The position numbers and the translations under genes are program-made. Source: an uncultured Anaerolineaceae bacterium (GTDB lineage: Bacteria > Chloroflexota > Anaerolineae > Anaerolineales > Anaerolineaceae). Taken from it: a stretch of DNA of 64,000 nt. Under the pieces are notes generated by a model. It searched no databases and had not been told where the DNA came from. It was given only the letters and a program-made list of their open reading frames with translations. Below, piece by piece: positions 28,138 through 39,749 of this stretch; the stretch's first letter is position 1, and every line of letters begins with the position of its first letter. The stretch is from contig CAKMKJ010000011.1 of NCBI GenBank assembly GCA_927443345.1, forward strand, positions 24,740 through 88,739. The letters run 5' to 3'.

Positions 28138-29463
28138 TTGCGCGCCTATATTGTTATTGACCTCGGATTTGGCGACGCCGGTAAAGGTCTGATCACGGAC
28201 TTCCTCGTCCGTCAGACCCGTGCTGGCGTCGTTGTGCGTTATAACGGCGGAGCGCAGGCCGGCCACAACGTGGTGATGCCTGAAGGCATGCATCACACCT
28301 TTGCACAATTTGGCTCAGGAAGCTTCGTCGCGGGGGTCAAAACTTACCTCTCGAAAGGCATGGTGGTGCACCCTGGCGCGCTGCTGGTCGAAGGGGATGT
28401 GCTGGTCAAAAAAGGGCTCAGTGATATTTTTTCAAGAATCAAAATCAACCCGCAAGCCCTGATCATCACCCCTTACCATCAGGCAGCCAACCGAATTAAG
28501 GAATTGGCGCGTGAAGATGGACGCCACGGCTCATGCGGTGTCGGTGTGGGCGAAACAGTTGAAGATAATTTGGCCGGTTGCGAAGATTGCATCCGCGCAG
28601 GCGACCTGGCGAAGCCAAACTTGTTGCTGCAAAAAATGGCATCCATCAGAGAGCGAAAGCAAAAGGCATTATCAGACTTGTTTGGCAATGATCTGTCTTC
28701 GGCATCCACAGCCGCTGAATGGCAGGTTTTTCTACAGGATGATCTGGCGCTGCGCTGGATGGACTCCATTGGCAGGATGGTTGCTCTTAACCTGGTGGAT
28801 GATTCAGACATACTGACCGAATGGGCAAAAAGCAGCGAGGCAATGGTTTTTGAAGGTGCGCAAGGCGTTTTGCTGGATGCCAAGGCAGGCTTTTACCCTT
28901 ACAACAGTTGGACAAACTGCAGCCCGGATAACGCGATTACGCTTGTGCATGACCATGCGCCAGGCAGTGAGATCATTAAGGTTGGCGTTTCACGGTGCTA
29001 CACCGTCCGCCATGGGCCCGGTCCACTGCCGACTGAAACGCATGAGTTTGATGGCCTCATCATGGAGCATAATCAAAATAATGCCTGGCAGGGCAGCGTC
29101 CGCTATGGCTGGTTTGATCAGGTACTCTTCAATTATGCGTTGAAGGTAGTCAAGGGCGTTGACCTGCTGGCCGTCACCCACCTGGATTTATTGCATAAGC
29201 TGGAGGTATGGAAAATATGCCGGCACTATTCATCAGACAGCGATTTGGCAACCAACCTCTTATCCTACCCTTCACTGTCTTTGGCTCAAAAAGAAAACAT
29301 GACACGCGAGTTAATGGCAGCCAAACCAGACTATGAGTCATTTGCCTCACAAGAATCTGAAATATTGAAAGCGATTGAGCACGCGGCCGGGATGCCCGTC
29401 TCTTTTGCGGTCCGCGGAGCAAAATCTCAGCATGTTACAATAAGAGAATCAAACGCAATGTAA
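28138..29463 (+). CDS. Divergent adenylosuccinate synthetase family enzyme
   Basis: A 441-residue PurA-superfamily ligase. The P-loop is GFGDAGKG (standard GDEGKGK), with D13 and H43 (AGHNVV) at the two catalytic positions. FEGAQGVLLDAKAGFYPYNS and GPGPLPTETHEFD match the GTP/IMP regions, but RGIGP is replaced by GVGVGET. The start is TTG at 28138 without a clear SD. Sequence drift and neighbours (ATP-grasp, GNAT) suggest either the cell's PurA or a specialised ligase; the window cannot decide. Confidence 0.75.
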   Translation: MRAYIVIDLGFGDAGKGLITDFLVRQTRAGVVVRYNGGAQAGHNVVMPEGMHHTFAQFGSGSFVAGVKTYLSKGMVVHPGALLVEGDVLVKKGLSDIFSRIKINPQALIITPYHQAANRIKELAREDGRHGSCGVGVGETVEDNLAGCEDCIRAGDLAKPNLLLQKMASIRERKQKALSDLFGNDLSSASTAAEWQVFLQDDLALRWMDSIGRMVALNLVDDSDILTEWAKSSEAMVFEGAQGVLLDAKAGFYPYNSWTNCSPDNAITLVHDHAPGSEIIKVGVSRCYTVRHGPGPLPTETHEFDGLIMEHNQNNAWQGSVRYGWFDQVLFNYALKVVKGVDLLAVTHLDLLHKLEVWKICRHYSSDSDLATNLLSYPSLSLAQKENMTRELMAAKPDYESFASQESEILKAIEHAAGMPVSFAVRGAKSQHVTIRESNAM

Positions 29464-29506
29464 GAAAACGATTGGGGGAGCAAAGCAATCCAAAAAGGAG
29501 TTTTAA

Positions 29507-30478
29507 GTGAATATTGTTTTAATTAAGTCGTTCTCCAACAAGCCCTGGCGCAGCCCTGAGACCTACCAACGCATAGAAGCAAGCCTGGCTCAATATTGGA
29601 GGGTGCAATCAATCGAAACGCAAGACCCCAAAGCGTTGGAACAATTCATTGAAAATACCATCGGGCAAACTAATGAAAAAGTGTTTGTTTTCAATATCGG
29701 TGAGTATTTAGATGAAAACAATAAACAAGGCTTCATCCCCGGCTTTTTGGATCAATGGAAAATACCGCATCTTGGCTCGACTGCTGAGAGCATTTTGTTG
29801 GCGATGGATAAGGCGAAAACCAAAACCCTGCTAAAAAACAAGGGGATTCCAACCCCGCAATTTTTTATCGCTGAAACCATCGAGTCTGATTATTGCACTC
29901 AGGCTGAGAAGATTGGTTATCCGCTTTTTGTAAAACCTCTCAATGAAGGTGGCCATATTGGCATTGGCGATCATTCCATCGTTCACCATGCAGAACAGTT
30001 ACATTCTGAAATTGTAAAAATTATTCAACTGTATCAATACCCTGCATTGGTTGAAGAATATATTGATGATGCAGAGATGCGTGAATTCAGCATCGGCATC
30101 CTCTGCGGTGAACCCAATATATACACACCTGTCGAGATTGATTTTGAGGCCATGCCTACAGAGTCAAGAATCCTCAGTTTTGAAAGTGCTGAAGAAGACA
30201 TCGAAAAAATTAAGCTCATCGATGATTTGGATGTAAAAGAGTCACTGATTAAGTTAACCCAAGAAACCTTCAACGCTATTGGCGCCAATGATTACAGCCG
30301 GGTGGACATCCGCATGAACGCAAAAGGGTATTATGTCCTGGAGATCAACGTCATGCCAGGGCTAGGGCCATACAGCTTTTTACCAGAGGCAGCAGAATCA
30401 ATTCATGGATTGAGTTATGAACAATTAATCCACCGAATTACAAAACACTCCATGAGACGACAACAGCTAATAAATTAA
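29507..30478 (+). CDS. ATP-grasp ligase, D-Ala-D-Ala ligase-like
   Basis: A 323-residue ATP-grasp protein. It has DKAKTKTLLKNKGIPTP, PLFVKPLNEGGHIGIG, LVEEYIDDAEMREFSIGIL and the metal/ATP end VDIRMNAKGYYVLEINVMPGLGP. It starts with GTG at 29507 behind AAGGAG. In this family an acyl phosphate is formed and attacked by an amino acid amine. The amino acid specificity is unknown, and no murein cluster is adjacent. Confidence 0.8.
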   Translation: MNIVLIKSFSNKPWRSPETYQRIEASLAQYWRVQSIETQDPKALEQFIENTIGQTNEKVFVFNIGEYLDENNKQGFIPGFLDQWKIPHLGSTAESILLAMDKAKTKTLLKNKGIPTPQFFIAETIESDYCTQAEKIGYPLFVKPLNEGGHIGIGDHSIVHHAEQLHSEIVKIIQLYQYPALVEEYIDDAEMREFSIGILCGEPNIYTPVEIDFEAMPTESRILSFESAEEDIEKIKLIDDLDVKESLIKLTQETFNAIGANDYSRVDIRMNAKGYYVLEINVMPGLGPYSFLPEAAESIHGLSYEQLIHRITKHSMRRQQLIN

Positions 30479-30498
30479 TGTTCATTTGGAGATTTTAA

Positions 30499-31299
30499 AT
30501 GACGAGTAAAAAACCGAATCAATATCTGTTTAAAAAATGTTCATCACTTAAAGATATCGATGATTTGAGGAACCAATATCTTGACGGATTGATCGAACCA
30601 CAAGAACTCTACCTGGAGCTTATGGTACGCAACGCAGATGCTTATGCGGTCATACTGAATGACATCAGGATTGGCTATTTCCTCCTGGGTGAAGCGGGTG
30701 CTCTTGTGGAATATTACATCACTCAAAAAAATATTGATCTCGCGGATGAAATTTTCGCAAAAATCATTCAAGATTTCGCAATTCGCAAAGCCTTATGCAA
30801 ATCTTTTGATCATTTGCTGCTATCATGCTGCGTGGGTAAACAAAGCAAAACCAGTGTGATGGGGATTCACTTTAGAGAGTATCATCCGTCACCCGCCATT
30901 GCCAAATTTTCAGATGTCACAGTCAGACTAGCCACGAGTGATGATGAAATGCATATCATTGAAATCAACGAAGAGGTCTTTGACCACGATTATGAAGTGC
31001 TCGAATATATTAATAAGAAACAGTTATTGCTCTTTGAAAAAGATAGTGCTCTTATTGGTTTTGGCATTTTTTCGAGAGTCATTGAGGGCAAACCTGATTT
31101 TGACATTGGTATGCTGGTCGTAAAAGACTTCCGCGGCCAAGGTGCTGGACAATTCATTGTTGGCTACATGGCGGACTATTGCATTAAAAATGGATGGCGT
31201 CCTATCGCAGGCTGTGGCGTGGATAATATCGGATCAAGGCGCTGTCTGGAAAAAGCCGGATTTATCGCCGGTTATCGGATATTAGCGTTTGATTTTTAG
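30499..31299 (+). CDS. GNAT family acetyltransferase
   Basis: A 266-residue protein. Its C-terminal half (about residues 140-266) is a GNAT domain with VRLATSDDEMHIIEINEEVF, the acetyl-CoA loop VVKDFRGQGAGQFIVGYM and GSRRCLEKAGF. The N-terminal half looks like a degenerate second GNAT-like domain. It begins 20 bases after the ATP-grasp gene, so they probably form an operon. Substrate unknown. Confidence 0.8.
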   Translation: MTSKKPNQYLFKKCSSLKDIDDLRNQYLDGLIEPQELYLELMVRNADAYAVILNDIRIGYFLLGEAGALVEYYITQKNIDLADEIFAKIIQDFAIRKALCKSFDHLLLSCCVGKQSKTSVMGIHFREYHPSPAIAKFSDVTVRLATSDDEMHIIEINEEVFDHDYEVLEYINKKQLLLFEKDSALIGFGIFSRVIEGKPDFDIGMLVVKDFRGQGAGQFIVGYMADYCIKNGWRPIAGCGVDNIGSRRCLEKAGFIAGYRILAFDF

Positions 31300-31429
31300 T
31301 TACTTCAACAATTCGATTTTTCCAATCAATAGAAGTAATAAACTGCCAAATCACCAGATTTTGAATCCCGGTGTAGGGATAAATGGCAAGTCACCAATAA
31401 TTGGAAACTCCATTATTTTTTTAAAGCAT

Positions 31430-31456
31430 AATTCCGGCTGCCGCTCAGCCGGAATT
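31430..31456. terminator. Hairpin, 11-bp perfect arms
   Basis: AATTCCGGCTG, loop CCGCT, then the exact reverse complement. It stands between the convergent GNAT (+) and araA (-) genes. T-runs are poor on both sides, so terminator strength is uncertain; the position fits a shared terminator. Confidence 0.6.
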
Positions 31457-31513
31457 ATGCATGTAAAAGGAGAGAAATGTCCCATCAGGGAACGGATGTT
31501 GGTAAATTAGTTA

Positions 31514-33019
31514 TTAGTGGTTACCGCGCATGTGATAGTAGGCTTCGTTCCAGTGAATCTCTTTCTTGAAGTCGGTCAGTTTGGTGTTCTCATCAATCAT
31601 CAGCAGTTCAATGCCAGCCATTTCTGCAAAGTCTTGCATATGTTCTGAAGTCAAATCTAAACTGAAGCTGGTATGATGCGCTCCGCCGGCATAAATCCAG
31701 GCTGCGGCAGCAACTTTGAGATTCGGACGCGGCAGCCATAAAGCGCGCGCGACCGGAAGTTTGGGCAGCGGATGCTCTGTCGGCACCACATCCACCACGC
31801 TGACGACCATTCTGAATCGATTGCCCATATCCATGATCGAAGCGGCAACCGCCGGGCCGGTCTTGGAGTCAAAGATGGCGCGTACCGGGTCTGCCTTGCC
31901 GCCGATTGAAAGCGGCAAAATGTCAATTTTGGGTTTACCGTCTGCAATGGATTCATCCACTTCAAGCATGTGAGCGCCAAGAATCTTGTCACCAGAGGGA
32001 TGGAAGTGATAGGTGTAATCTTCCATAAAGCTCGTACCCTTGGGCAGACCAGCACCCATGACCTTCATGGCGCGCACCAGGGCAGAGGTCTTCCAATCGC
32101 CTTCAGCACCAAAGCCATAGCCGTCACGCATCAAACGCTGTACAGCCAGGCCGGGCAGTTGGTTCAGCCCGAATAAATCTTCAAAATTAGTGGTGAAAGC
32201 CTTGAAACCGCCAGCTTCAAGAAAGCTGCGCATCCCAATTTCAATGCGCGCTGATTCAATTAATGATTGGTGAGCGTTGCCGCCAGGCAGCAAGGCCGGG
32301 GCGACGATATATTCATCCTGATAGGTTTGCACCAGCTTTTTGATATCTGCATCGCTGGCTTCATTGACACAGTTGACCAATTCACCAACACCGTATCCAT
32401 GGACTGCATAGCCAAACTTGATCTGTGCTTCTACCTTGTCGCCTTCAGTGACAGCCACATTGCGCATGTTATCGCCAAAACGGGCCAGCTTGGCACCTTG
32501 CCAATCAGCCCAACCTGAAGCCACGCGAGACCAAACACCAAGGCTGGCTTGCACTTCGGGGTCCTTCCAATGGCCAACCACCACTTTGCGTTCCATGCGC
32601 AGACGACTGCCAATGAAACCGAATTCGCGGTCACCGTGAGCCGCCTGGTTGAGGTTCATAAAGTCCATATCCATTTCAGCCCAGGGAATCTCGCTGTTGT
32701 ACTGGGTGTGCAAATGGACCATGGGTTTCTTCAATTGAGTGAGACCTGCAATCCACATTCGCGCGGGAGAGAAGGTGTGCATCCAGGTGAGTAATCCTAT
32801 ACACTGATGGGCGTTGTTGGCTTCGAGGCATAAGGCGAAAATCTCTTCAGGGGTCTTCACTACTGATTTGAAAACAACTTTCACCGGGATGCTGCTGCTG
32901 GCATCCAGAGCGGCAGCAATTTCTTTAGAATGATCAGCCACCTGGAGCAAAGTCTCCGGGCCATAGAGATGCTGACTGCCGGTGACAAACCAGATTTCAT
33001 TTTGTTTTAGATCAATCAC
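31514..33019 (-). CDS. araA: L-arabinose isomerase
   Basis: A 501-residue enzyme converting L-arabinose to L-ribulose. It has the N-terminal [37 protein letters not shown], the Glu-containing [20 protein letters not shown], and the metal histidine in [10 protein letters not shown]. The start is GTG at 33019 behind GGAG. It is the last gene of the araB-araD-araA order on the minus strand. Confidence 0.97.
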   Translation of the reverse strand: MIDLKQNEIWFVTGSQHLYGPETLLQVADHSKEIAAALDASSSIPVKVVFKSVVKTPEEIFALCLEANNAHQCIGLLTWMHTFSPARMWIAGLTQLKKPMVHLHTQYNSEIPWAEMDMDFMNLNQAAHGDREFGFIGSRLRMERKVVVGHWKDPEVQASLGVWSRVASGWADWQGAKLARFGDNMRNVAVTEGDKVEAQIKFGYAVHGYGVGELVNCVNEASDADIKKLVQTYQDEYIVAPALLPGGNAHQSLIESARIEIGMRSFLEAGGFKAFTTNFEDLFGLNQLPGLAVQRLMRDGYGFGAEGDWKTSALVRAMKVMGAGLPKGTSFMEDYTYHFHPSGDKILGAHMLEVDESIADGKPKIDILPLSIGGKADPVRAIFDSKTGPAVAASIMDMGNRFRMVVSVVDVVPTEHPLPKLPVARALWLPRPNLKVAAAAWIYAGGAHHTSFSLDLTSEHMQDFAEMAGIELLMIDENTKLTDFKKEIHWNEAYYHMRGNH

Positions 33020-33062
33020 TTTAAACTCCTTAATTAAAATAAGTAATATAGACCTACGGCAG

Positions 33063-33704
33063 TTATTGGCCGTAAACCCCTGTATATCGCTGGTGAAGAG
33101 ATTCAATTTGTTCCGTCGGGATTACATCCGGCTTGCCGATTTGCAGCGCCATCCAAACGGTGGCAGCTACATCTTCGGTCATTATGGCTGCTTTGACGGC
33201 AGAAACGGCATCTTTGCCAATGGTAAAGACACCGTGATTCTTGAGTAATACTGCGGGTGAACGTCCGATGCTTTCGAGCACCACTTTGCCAATGGCCTCA
33301 TCGCCGATCAGAGCGAATCCGCCGCAGGGGATGGGGCCGCCGAACTCGTCTGCAATGGCGGTCAACACACACGGAATAGGTTTGCCGACAGCTGCAAAGG
33401 CCGTGGCGTAGCGTGAATGGGTATGCACAATGCCGTTTACATCAGGGCGATGTTGATAAATGTATAAATGACTCCAGGTGTCAGAGGAGGGTTTACGTTC
33501 CCCCTCGACCACTTTGCCTTCCATATCAAGCACAACCATATCTTCAGCGCGCAGCTTATCAAACGGAACCCCGCTGGGCTTGATCACCATCATGCCAGAT
33601 TTCGTGTCTCGGGCGCTGACGTTGCCGCTCGTCCAGGCTACCAGGTTGTTTTTTGGCAGTTCACGATTCAGTTCAACCAATTCTTCTTTAAGTTTTTTCA
33701 GCAT
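33063..33704 (-). CDS. araD: L-ribulose-5-phosphate 4-epimerase
   Basis: A 213-residue class II aldolase-fold enzyme. It has [20 protein letters not shown], metal ligands in [14 protein letters not shown] and a later His in [11 protein letters not shown]. It yields D-xylulose 5-phosphate for the pentose phosphate pathway. It sits 39 bases from araB and 43 bases from araA, in one transcription unit. Confidence 0.95.
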   Translation of the reverse strand: MLKKLKEELVELNRELPKNNLVAWTSGNVSARDTKSGMMVIKPSGVPFDKLRAEDMVVLDMEGKVVEGERKPSSDTWSHLYIYQHRPDVNGIVHTHSRYATAFAAVGKPIPCVLTAIADEFGGPIPCGGFALIGDEAIGKVVLESIGRSPAVLLKNHGVFTIGKDAVSAVKAAIMTEDVAATVWMALQIGKPDVIPTEQIESLHQRYTGVYGQ

Positions 33705-33743
33705 TCGTTACTCCTAAACTAAATTACCGTCTTATTTTTACGG

Positions 33744-35339
33744 TCATGATTTCATCGAGTCAACCGCGGCTCGTTCAATTGCAAGTCCATTTATATAACG
33801 TTCCATGAAAACTGCAAAGCCTTCAACGTCTTTTGCATCAGGTGATATGGTTGTGCCATTTTGATCAGCAAATACCTTTTTAGAAAGATAAGCTTCTAAT
33901 GGTTCACCGAGGTCTTTGTTCACCACATATGAAGCCAGCAAAGCGATGCCCCAGGCGCCCCCCTCGCCTGCTGTCTCCATCACAGCTACAGGCACATTCA
34001 TTGCCGCAGCCATGATCCGTTGTCCCACGTCCTTCGTTTTGAAAAATCCCCCATGACCCAATATCTGGTCAACTTTTACTTTTTCTTGCTCAAACAGGAT
34101 GTTCAATCCAACTTTCAACGCGCCTAATGAAGAAAACAGATGCACGCGCATGAAATTCGCAAGGTTGAAACGACTTTCGGGTGTGCGCACAAACAGCGGA
34201 CGCCCCTCTTCAAAGTGGGTGATATGCTCACCTGAAAGGTAATTGTAGGCCAGCAAATTGCCGCCATCCGCGTCACCTTGAAGCGCTTTTTGATAAAGCA
34301 GCTCAAACAATTTGTTCTGGTCAATCTCGACGCCAAGTACTGTGGTAAATTCTTGAAACAGCCCGATCCAGGCATTAAGGTCTGAGGTGCAGTTGTTGCA
34401 ATGTACCATGGCCACCGGTTTGCCGGTCGGGGTGGTCACCATATCGATTTCCGGGTAGAGTTTAGTCAAAGCCTTTTCAAGCACAATCATGGCAAAAACG
34501 GATGTTCCCGCAGACACATTGCCTGTGCGTTCGGCCACACTGTTGGTGGCCACCATGCCTGTACCAGCATCGCCTTCTGGCGGACAGAGCGGAATACCGG
34601 CTTTCAGCCTGCCTGACGGATCAAGCAATCTTGCGCCGGCTTCAGTAAGTACTCCAGCCGACTCACCTGCTGCAAGCACTTTTGGTAAGATATTCTCAAG
34701 TTTCCAGATGAAGTTATGCGCTTTGATTTTTTCGTCAAACAGCTTTACCCTGTCTGAATCGTAATTATTGGTGGTGCTGTCAATTGGGAACATGCCGGAG
34801 GCTTCACCCACGCCCAGCACTTTCTGGCCGGTTAACTTCCAATGCACGTAACCCGCCAGGGTTGAAAGACAGCTTATCTCACTGACATGCGCTTCTTTAT
34901 TCAAGATCGCCTGGTAAAGATGGGCGATGCTCCAGCGCTGCGGAATGTTGAACTCGAACAGTTCAGTTAAGGCTCTTGAAGCTTCAGCAGTCATGGTATT
35001 GCGCCAAGTGCGGAAAGGCACCAGAAGGGTTTCATCTTTATCGAAAGCCATGTATCCGTGCATCATGGCGCTAAAACCAATGGCGCCAATCGTGGTCAGC
35101 GGAGTGTTGTATTTAGTGAGGACGTCTTCACCAAGATTTCGGTAGCAATCCTGCAAGCCATTCCAAATATCATCCAGGCTATAGGTCCAGACACCATTTT
35201 CATATCGGTTTTCCCATTCATGACTGCCAGATGCTATGGGGGTATGATCCTCGCCAATCAGCACTGCTTTAATGCGGGTCGATCCGAATTCAATGCCGAG
35301 AACGGTTTTGCCGGTATTTATTGTTTCTATGATGTTCAT
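33744..35339 (-). CDS. araB: Ribulokinase (FGGY family)
   Basis: A 531-residue carbohydrate kinase. It has the N-terminal phosphate motif [32 protein letters not shown] and the C-terminal FGGY signature region [20 protein letters not shown]-ribulose specificity is inferred from its place beside araA and araD; by sequence alone xylulokinase-like activity is possible. The ATG at 35339 follows GGAG. Confidence 0.85.
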   Translation of the reverse strand: MNIIETINTGKTVLGIEFGSTRIKAVLIGEDHTPIASGSHEWENRYENGVWTYSLDDIWNGLQDCYRNLGEDVLTKYNTPLTTIGAIGFSAMMHGYMAFDKDETLLVPFRTWRNTMTAEASRALTELFEFNIPQRWSIAHLYQAILNKEAHVSEISCLSTLAGYVHWKLTGQKVLGVGEASGMFPIDSTTNNYDSDRVKLFDEKIKAHNFIWKLENILPKVLAAGESAGVLTEAGARLLDPSGRLKAGIPLCPPEGDAGTGMVATNSVAERTGNVSAGTSVFAMIVLEKALTKLYPEIDMVTTPTGKPVAMVHCNNCTSDLNAWIGLFQEFTTVLGVEIDQNKLFELLYQKALQGDADGGNLLAYNYLSGEHITHFEEGRPLFVRTPESRFNLANFMRVHLFSSLGALKVGLNILFEQEKVKVDQILGHGGFFKTKDVGQRIMAAAMNVPVAVMETAGEGGAWGIALLASYVVNKDLGEPLEAYLSKKVFADQNGTTISPDAKDVEGFAVFMERYINGLAIERAAVDSMKS

Positions 35340-35636
35340 ATATTTCTCCAATTATGAAGCCTTATCAATGACAAGATGTGTAACATATTCATGTATTTGT
35401 TAGGGTCGTGCAGTAAATCTCTTGCCCAATTCAGTAAACATAGACTCGCTACCTTCAGGTTCAAGGTGAATTCAATTTTTTAATTACATTTTTTCAACCA
35501 GGCCACTTGAACAACTTTTTAAATGAATGGATGAAGGTTTAAGCCGAACAGAGAAAACTCATGCTGGTACTCAATCAATTAAAGCATTTCATTTTTAAAA
35601 AATCTTTGGCTTGAAGAAAATCAGCTCCTTTATCGT

Positions 35637-36665
35637 CTATGAACTTTGACGAATAATCAGTTCTGACGGTATCGTTATGTACTTTGGCTCAACGAAGATG
35701 TTTTCATTGATCTTGTGTTCAATTTGTGAAGCCAACTCAGCAACAGCAACCCTACCCAATTCGTCCTGATTTTGATAAACAGTGGTCAAAGGTGGACAGT
35801 AAAATTCAGAATCAGCAATACCGTCAAACCCAACCACTGATAGATCACGTGGTATATCCTTGCCAATTTCAAGCGATGCTTGAAGCACACTCAAAGCCAT
35901 TTGATCATTGCCTACAAACACGCCGTCCATCTCGGGGAACTTCTCTAACAATTCCAAGAACGCAGAACGACCACTTTTAGGAGACCAGTTGCCCAGAGTA
36001 CACATTTGTTCAGATACCTGCATACCTGCTTCTTTTAGTGCGGTTTCCCAACCCAGTTTACGCTGCCTTGCTTCCCACCAATCTAACGGACCTGCGATGT
36101 GCCCTATGTGCTTGCGTCCAATTTGGATGAGATGTTCAGTGGCTGCTTTGGCACCGCTAAAGTTATCTGTGGTGACGACGGTGACCTGATTCTGTTCTTC
36201 CATAGTGATAAAGAGTACAGGGATATCAAGGTCAGGCATCATGTCTTTTAACCAGTAACGGTTATCTTCAATTTCAGGGGCAGCCCAAATGATGCCATCC
36301 ACCTGGTGAGATTTGAACCACTGCAACAACGGTTTAACATTATTCGAATTAAAACTTGCCAATTCCTTGAGTAAAAGACCATAACCCAGTTCTTCTGCCA
36401 TGCTGGTGATGCCGCTCAATGTTCGTGAAGGTCCAATGAAACGCAATCCGGCAGTGACCACTCCGAAGAGGTAACTTTTCTGGCGGCTCAAGCTTTGTGC
36501 AATGGCACTGGGATGATAGTTCAACTCATCCATAATATTTTTTACCCGCTTGCGTGTCTCGTTTGAAACATCTTGTCGGTTGTTAATGACCCGAGAGACA
36601 GTCTGTTTAGAAACCCCTGCCATTTTAGCAACATCATAGATGGTGGTTTTGATTTTGTCGGTCAA
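35637..36665 (-). CDS. LacI-family regulator (paralogue A)
   Basis: A 342-residue repressor. The helix-turn-helix is TTIYDVAKMAGVSKQTVSRV, followed by hinge RKRVKNIMDELNYHPSAIAQSLS and a periplasmic-binding-like ligand domain. The start is TTG at 36665 behind GAGGAA. It resembles paralogue B at 41-42 kb throughout and shares its promoter sequence. It lies upstream of araBDA in the same orientation and probably controls it, with an arabinose-type inducer (inference). Confidence 0.93.
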   Translation of the reverse strand: MTDKIKTTIYDVAKMAGVSKQTVSRVINNRQDVSNETRKRVKNIMDELNYHPSAIAQSLSRQKSYLFGVVTAGLRFIGPSRTLSGITSMAEELGYGLLLKELASFNSNNVKPLLQWFKSHQVDGIIWAAPEIEDNRYWLKDMMPDLDIPVLFITMEEQNQVTVVTTDNFSGAKAATEHLIQIGRKHIGHIAGPLDWWEARQRKLGWETALKEAGMQVSEQMCTLGNWSPKSGRSAFLELLEKFPEMDGVFVGNDQMALSVLQASLEIGKDIPRDLSVVGFDGIADSEFYCPPLTTVYQNQDELGRVAVAELASQIEHKINENIFVEPKYITIPSELIIRQSS

Positions 36666-36707
36666 GGTTTCCTCAGTTAGGGGGCGTTTTGTAAGCGTTA
36701 TCGGTAC

Positions 36708-36733
36708 CGTGACCGCTAACGTTACCGGTCACG
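36708..36733. promoter_or_regulatory. LacI-type operator of paralogue A
   Basis: A 26-bp near-perfect palindrome (24 of 26 positions symmetric) with outer arms CGTGACCG / CGGTCACG and centre TAACGTTA. It begins immediately after the -10 box of the paralogue A promoter, which predicts autorepression. Confidence 0.8.
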
Positions 36734-36736
36734 AAC

Positions 36737-36765
36737 ATAATAGCAAATTCATTTATCGAAGTCAA
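36737..36765 (-). promoter_or_regulatory. Promoter of LacI paralogue A
   Basis: Minus strand -35 TTGACT (36765-36760), 17-base spacer, -10 TATTAT (36742-36737). The downstream palindrome covers the transcription start. Confidence 0.8.
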
Positions 36766-36914
36766 TAGGTTTAAGGCAATCTGACATTTAATGTCCGATT
36801 ATATTAAAATTTTTTAATGTATCCAAAAAAGGTCTGCGGAAGTGTTTCATTATGCTTTACTATTGACGGTTTCTTGTCTCCAGCCGCTCGCAACAGAATC
36901 AAGGCTTCGATAAA

Positions 36915-36949
36915 ACAAAACCACCCTGTTTGTTGACGGGTGGTTTTGT
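36915..36949 (-). terminator. Terminator of the sugar ABC operon
   Basis: 12-bp arms ACAAAACCACCC / GGGTGGTTTTGT around an 11-base loop. On the minus strand the stem is followed by TTTTA. It stands 30 bases past the end of the permease gene and separates the transport operon from the regulator gene. Confidence 0.85.
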
Positions 36950-36978
36950 TGATCATAATATGCGCAGATTATCGAGTA

Positions 36979-38139
36979 TTAGCTCTTGTTCTTTTGGTAG
37001 ACATCAAATAATACTGCAACTAAAAGCACCAAACCTTTGACGACATTTTGCCAATCAATTCCCAGGCCAATAATCGACATACCATTATTCATCACACCGA
37101 TTATAAAAGCACCAACAACCGCACCGATTACCTTGCCAATACCACCACTAGCAGAAGCGCCGCCGATAAAACAGGCTGCGATAACGTCCAGCTCCATGCC
37201 ATCACCAGCGTTTGGTGTGGCACTATTAAGCCGGGCAGTAACGATCAGACCTGCTAAAGCAGACAGCACACCCATATTTACAAAGGTATAAAACAATAAT
37301 CGTGGCGTATTTACACCAGATAGCCTGGCGGCTTTTTCATTACCGCCTAATGCATAGATACGCCGGCCAATCACAGTTTGACTGCTGACAAAAGAATAAA
37401 AGGTGATCAAAACAAAAAGCAAAACAAGTACATTTGGCAATCCTCTATACGATGCCAGAATGTAACACAGTCCCATTATGGCTGCTGAAACAATTACATT
37501 TTTTAGCACAAATATGAAAATCGGAAGAACCTCAAATCCATATTTTCGCTCATTTAATCTTGTTCGATAGTCTAAAAATACCAATGCCAAAGATAGGATT
37601 GCTCCAATGATGATCGTTGTTAGATGAATTCCAGGAACGTTGAAAAAGTCGGTGATAAATCCCGTACTAATTTTTTGGAATCCGGTTGGAAATGGCCCAA
37701 TCGACTCGCCTTGAAGAATAACAAAGGTCAAGCCGCGGAAAATTAACATACCAGCCAATGTAACAATAAAAGCCGGAATCTTGACATATGCAACCCAATA
37801 CCCTTGCCACGCGCCAACTACTGCCCCCAAAATCAAACAAATACCTACAGTGAGCATCCAGTTGACATCCATCTTTACAATGAGAACAGATGCAACGGCT
37901 CCGATGACTGCCACTATAGAGCCTACTGATAGATCAATCCAACCAGAGATGATAATCAACAACATGCCTAAAGCCATGGCAATGATGTAACTGTTTTGAA
38001 GCACCAAATTGGTAATGTTGACAGGTTTAAATAAAATTCCTTTTGTCATAATTTGGAATAAAATCATGATTACGACAAGCGCAATTAGCATGGCGTAGTC
38101 ACGAATATTGTTTTTCAAAAAGGAAGTTAAACTTTTCAT
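36979..38139 (-). CDS. mmsB: Monosaccharide ABC transporter permease (MmsB/GguB-like)
   Basis: A 386-residue membrane permease with about ten hydrophobic segments. Family features: [38 protein letters not shown] and [22 protein letters not shown]. It overlaps the ATPase gene by 4 bases. It forms the channel of a CUT2-type importer with the next two entries. Confidence 0.92.
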   Translation of the reverse strand: MKSLTSFLKNNIRDYAMLIALVVIMILFQIMTKGILFKPVNITNLVLQNSYIIAMALGMLLIIISGWIDLSVGSIVAVIGAVASVLIVKMDVNWMLTVGICLILGAVVGAWQGYWVAYVKIPAFIVTLAGMLIFRGLTFVILQGESIGPFPTGFQKISTGFITDFFNVPGIHLTTIIIGAILSLALVFLDYRTRLNERKYGFEVLPIFIFVLKNVIVSAAIMGLCYILASYRGLPNVLVLLFVLITFYSFVSSQTVIGRRIYALGGNEKAARLSGVNTPRLLFYTFVNMGVLSALAGLIVTARLNSATPNAGDGMELDVIAACFIGGASASGGIGKVIGAVVGAFIIGVMNNGMSIIGLGIDWQNVVKGLVLLVAVLFDVYQKNKS

Positions 38140-39674
38140 AATTCAGTCACCTCTTGAGTCATGATGTGTTTCATTACAATTTCTGGGGTAGCTTCTTTTG
38201 CAGGCATCTCACCAACAATCTTCCCCTCGCGGACAATATAAACGCGATCGCAGATACCCAAGACTTCAGATAATTCTGAAGAAATCAAGATAATCCCTTT
38301 ACCTTCGCTGGCAAGCCGATTAATGATGGTATAGATTTCATATTTTGCACCAACATCAATACCTCTGGTAGGTTCATCCAGGATTAAAACATCCGGGGTG
38401 GCAAACAACCACTTACTTAACACTACCTTCTGTTGGTTTCCACCAGACAGGTTGACAGTGAGTTGCTGCAAACTGGAGCATTTAATATTTAATTTCTCGC
38501 GATAATCACTTGTGACTGACATTTCTTTGGGCTGATTAATCACAATTCCATTGGATATGGCTTTTAAATTTGCCAGCGTGATATTTTCTTTAATATCCTG
38601 AATCAGCACCAAACCATATGCTTTTCGGTCTTCTGTTGCATATGCGATACCATTTTCAATTGCTTTATCAATTGAACTAATGTCTATTTCTTTGCCTGAT
38701 TTGTATGCAAACCCAGAAATATGTTTACCGTAAGAACGGCCGAAAATGCTCATGGCTAATTCAGTTCTTCCTGCACCCATCAAACCCGCAAGGCCAACAA
38801 CTTCTCCTTTGCGAACATTGATGTTTACATTAGAACTCACTTTTAGGTCTGAATGAATAGGATGAAAAACATTCCAATCTTTAACTTCAAAAATCACTTC
38901 TCCAATTTCATGCTCGCGTGGAGGAAACCGATGTGTAATATCGCGTCCCACCATGCCGCGAATAATACGATCCTCTGTGATTTTGTCAGTTTTGCAATCT
39001 AATGTTTCAACAGTTGCTCCATCTCGCAATATTGTGATGGAATCAGCAACCTTTGATATTTCGTCAAGTTTATGAGAAATCAGAATGGAAGATATTCCGT
39101 GAGATTTTAATTGAAGGAGTAAATCAAGCAGCTTATCACTGTCTGTTTCATTTAATGATGCAGTTGGCTCATCCAAAATCAAAAGCTTAACTTTTTTTGC
39201 CAACGCCTTGGCAATTTCAACCAGTTGCTGTTTTCCAACACCCATGGTTGAGACGATCGTATTGGGGTTTTCGTGCAACCCCACTTTCTTTAATAGTTCA
39301 ATGCTTTTTGATACTGAGGCGTTCCAATTTATCACACCTCTTTTACTTTGTTCATTTCCTAGAAACAGGTTTTCTACAATCGACATTGTAGGTATCAAAG
39401 CAAGTTCTTGATGAATAATCACAAGCCCTATCTCTTCAGAATGACTGATGTCTTTAAACCGACATTCATTGCCCTGAAAGTAAATTTCACCTTCATAAGT
39501 ACCATGCGGATAAACACCACTCAACACTTTCATCAAGGTAGACTTGCCAGCGCCATTTTCTCCGACCAAGGCATGAATCTCACCTTCGGTAACGCTGAAG
39601 TTTACATTATCAAGTGCCTTCACTCCGGGAAATGTCTTGGTTATGTTGCGCATTTCCAAAATGACATCAGCCAT
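38136..39674 (-). CDS. mmsA: Monosaccharide ABC transporter ATPase (MmsA/GguA-like)
   Basis: A 512-residue duplicated ATPase typical of CUT2 importers. The first half has Walker [10 protein letters not shown] and Walker [11 protein letters not shown]. The second half has the degenerate GLMGAGRTE, signature [10 protein letters not shown] and Walker [12 protein letters not shown]. It energises sugar import and is read after the binding protein gene, separated from it by a hairpin. Confidence 0.94.
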   Translation of the reverse strand: MADVILEMRNITKTFPGVKALDNVNFSVTEGEIHALVGENGAGKSTLMKVLSGVYPHGTYEGEIYFQGNECRFKDISHSEEIGLVIIHQELALIPTMSIVENLFLGNEQSKRGVINWNASVSKSIELLKKVGLHENPNTIVSTMGVGKQQLVEIAKALAKKVKLLILDEPTASLNETDSDKLLDLLLQLKSHGISSILISHKLDEISKVADSITILRDGATVETLDCKTDKITEDRIIRGMVGRDITHRFPPREHEIGEVIFEVKDWNVFHPIHSDLKVSSNVNINVRKGEVVGLAGLMGAGRTELAMSIFGRSYGKHISGFAYKSGKEIDISSIDKAIENGIAYATEDRKAYGLVLIQDIKENITLANLKAISNGIVINQPKEMSVTSDYREKLNIKCSSLQQLTVNLSGGNQQKVVLSKWLFATPDVLILDEPTRGIDVGAKYEIYTIINRLASEGKGIILISSELSEVLGICDRVYIVREGKIVGEMPAKEATPEIVMKHIMTQEVTEL

Positions 39675-39749
39675 GGTTGAATTGTCCTTAATAAAATATA
39701 TTTTTAGAAATTATAGTGCAGAACTTCTAATTAACACAATCAGAAATTT

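Noticed and set aside
28138..29463. PurZ-type enzyme for 2-aminoadenine DNA
   Set aside because: PurZ enzymes lack the catalytic Asp at the P-loop, whereas D13 is present here; no phage genes are nearby.
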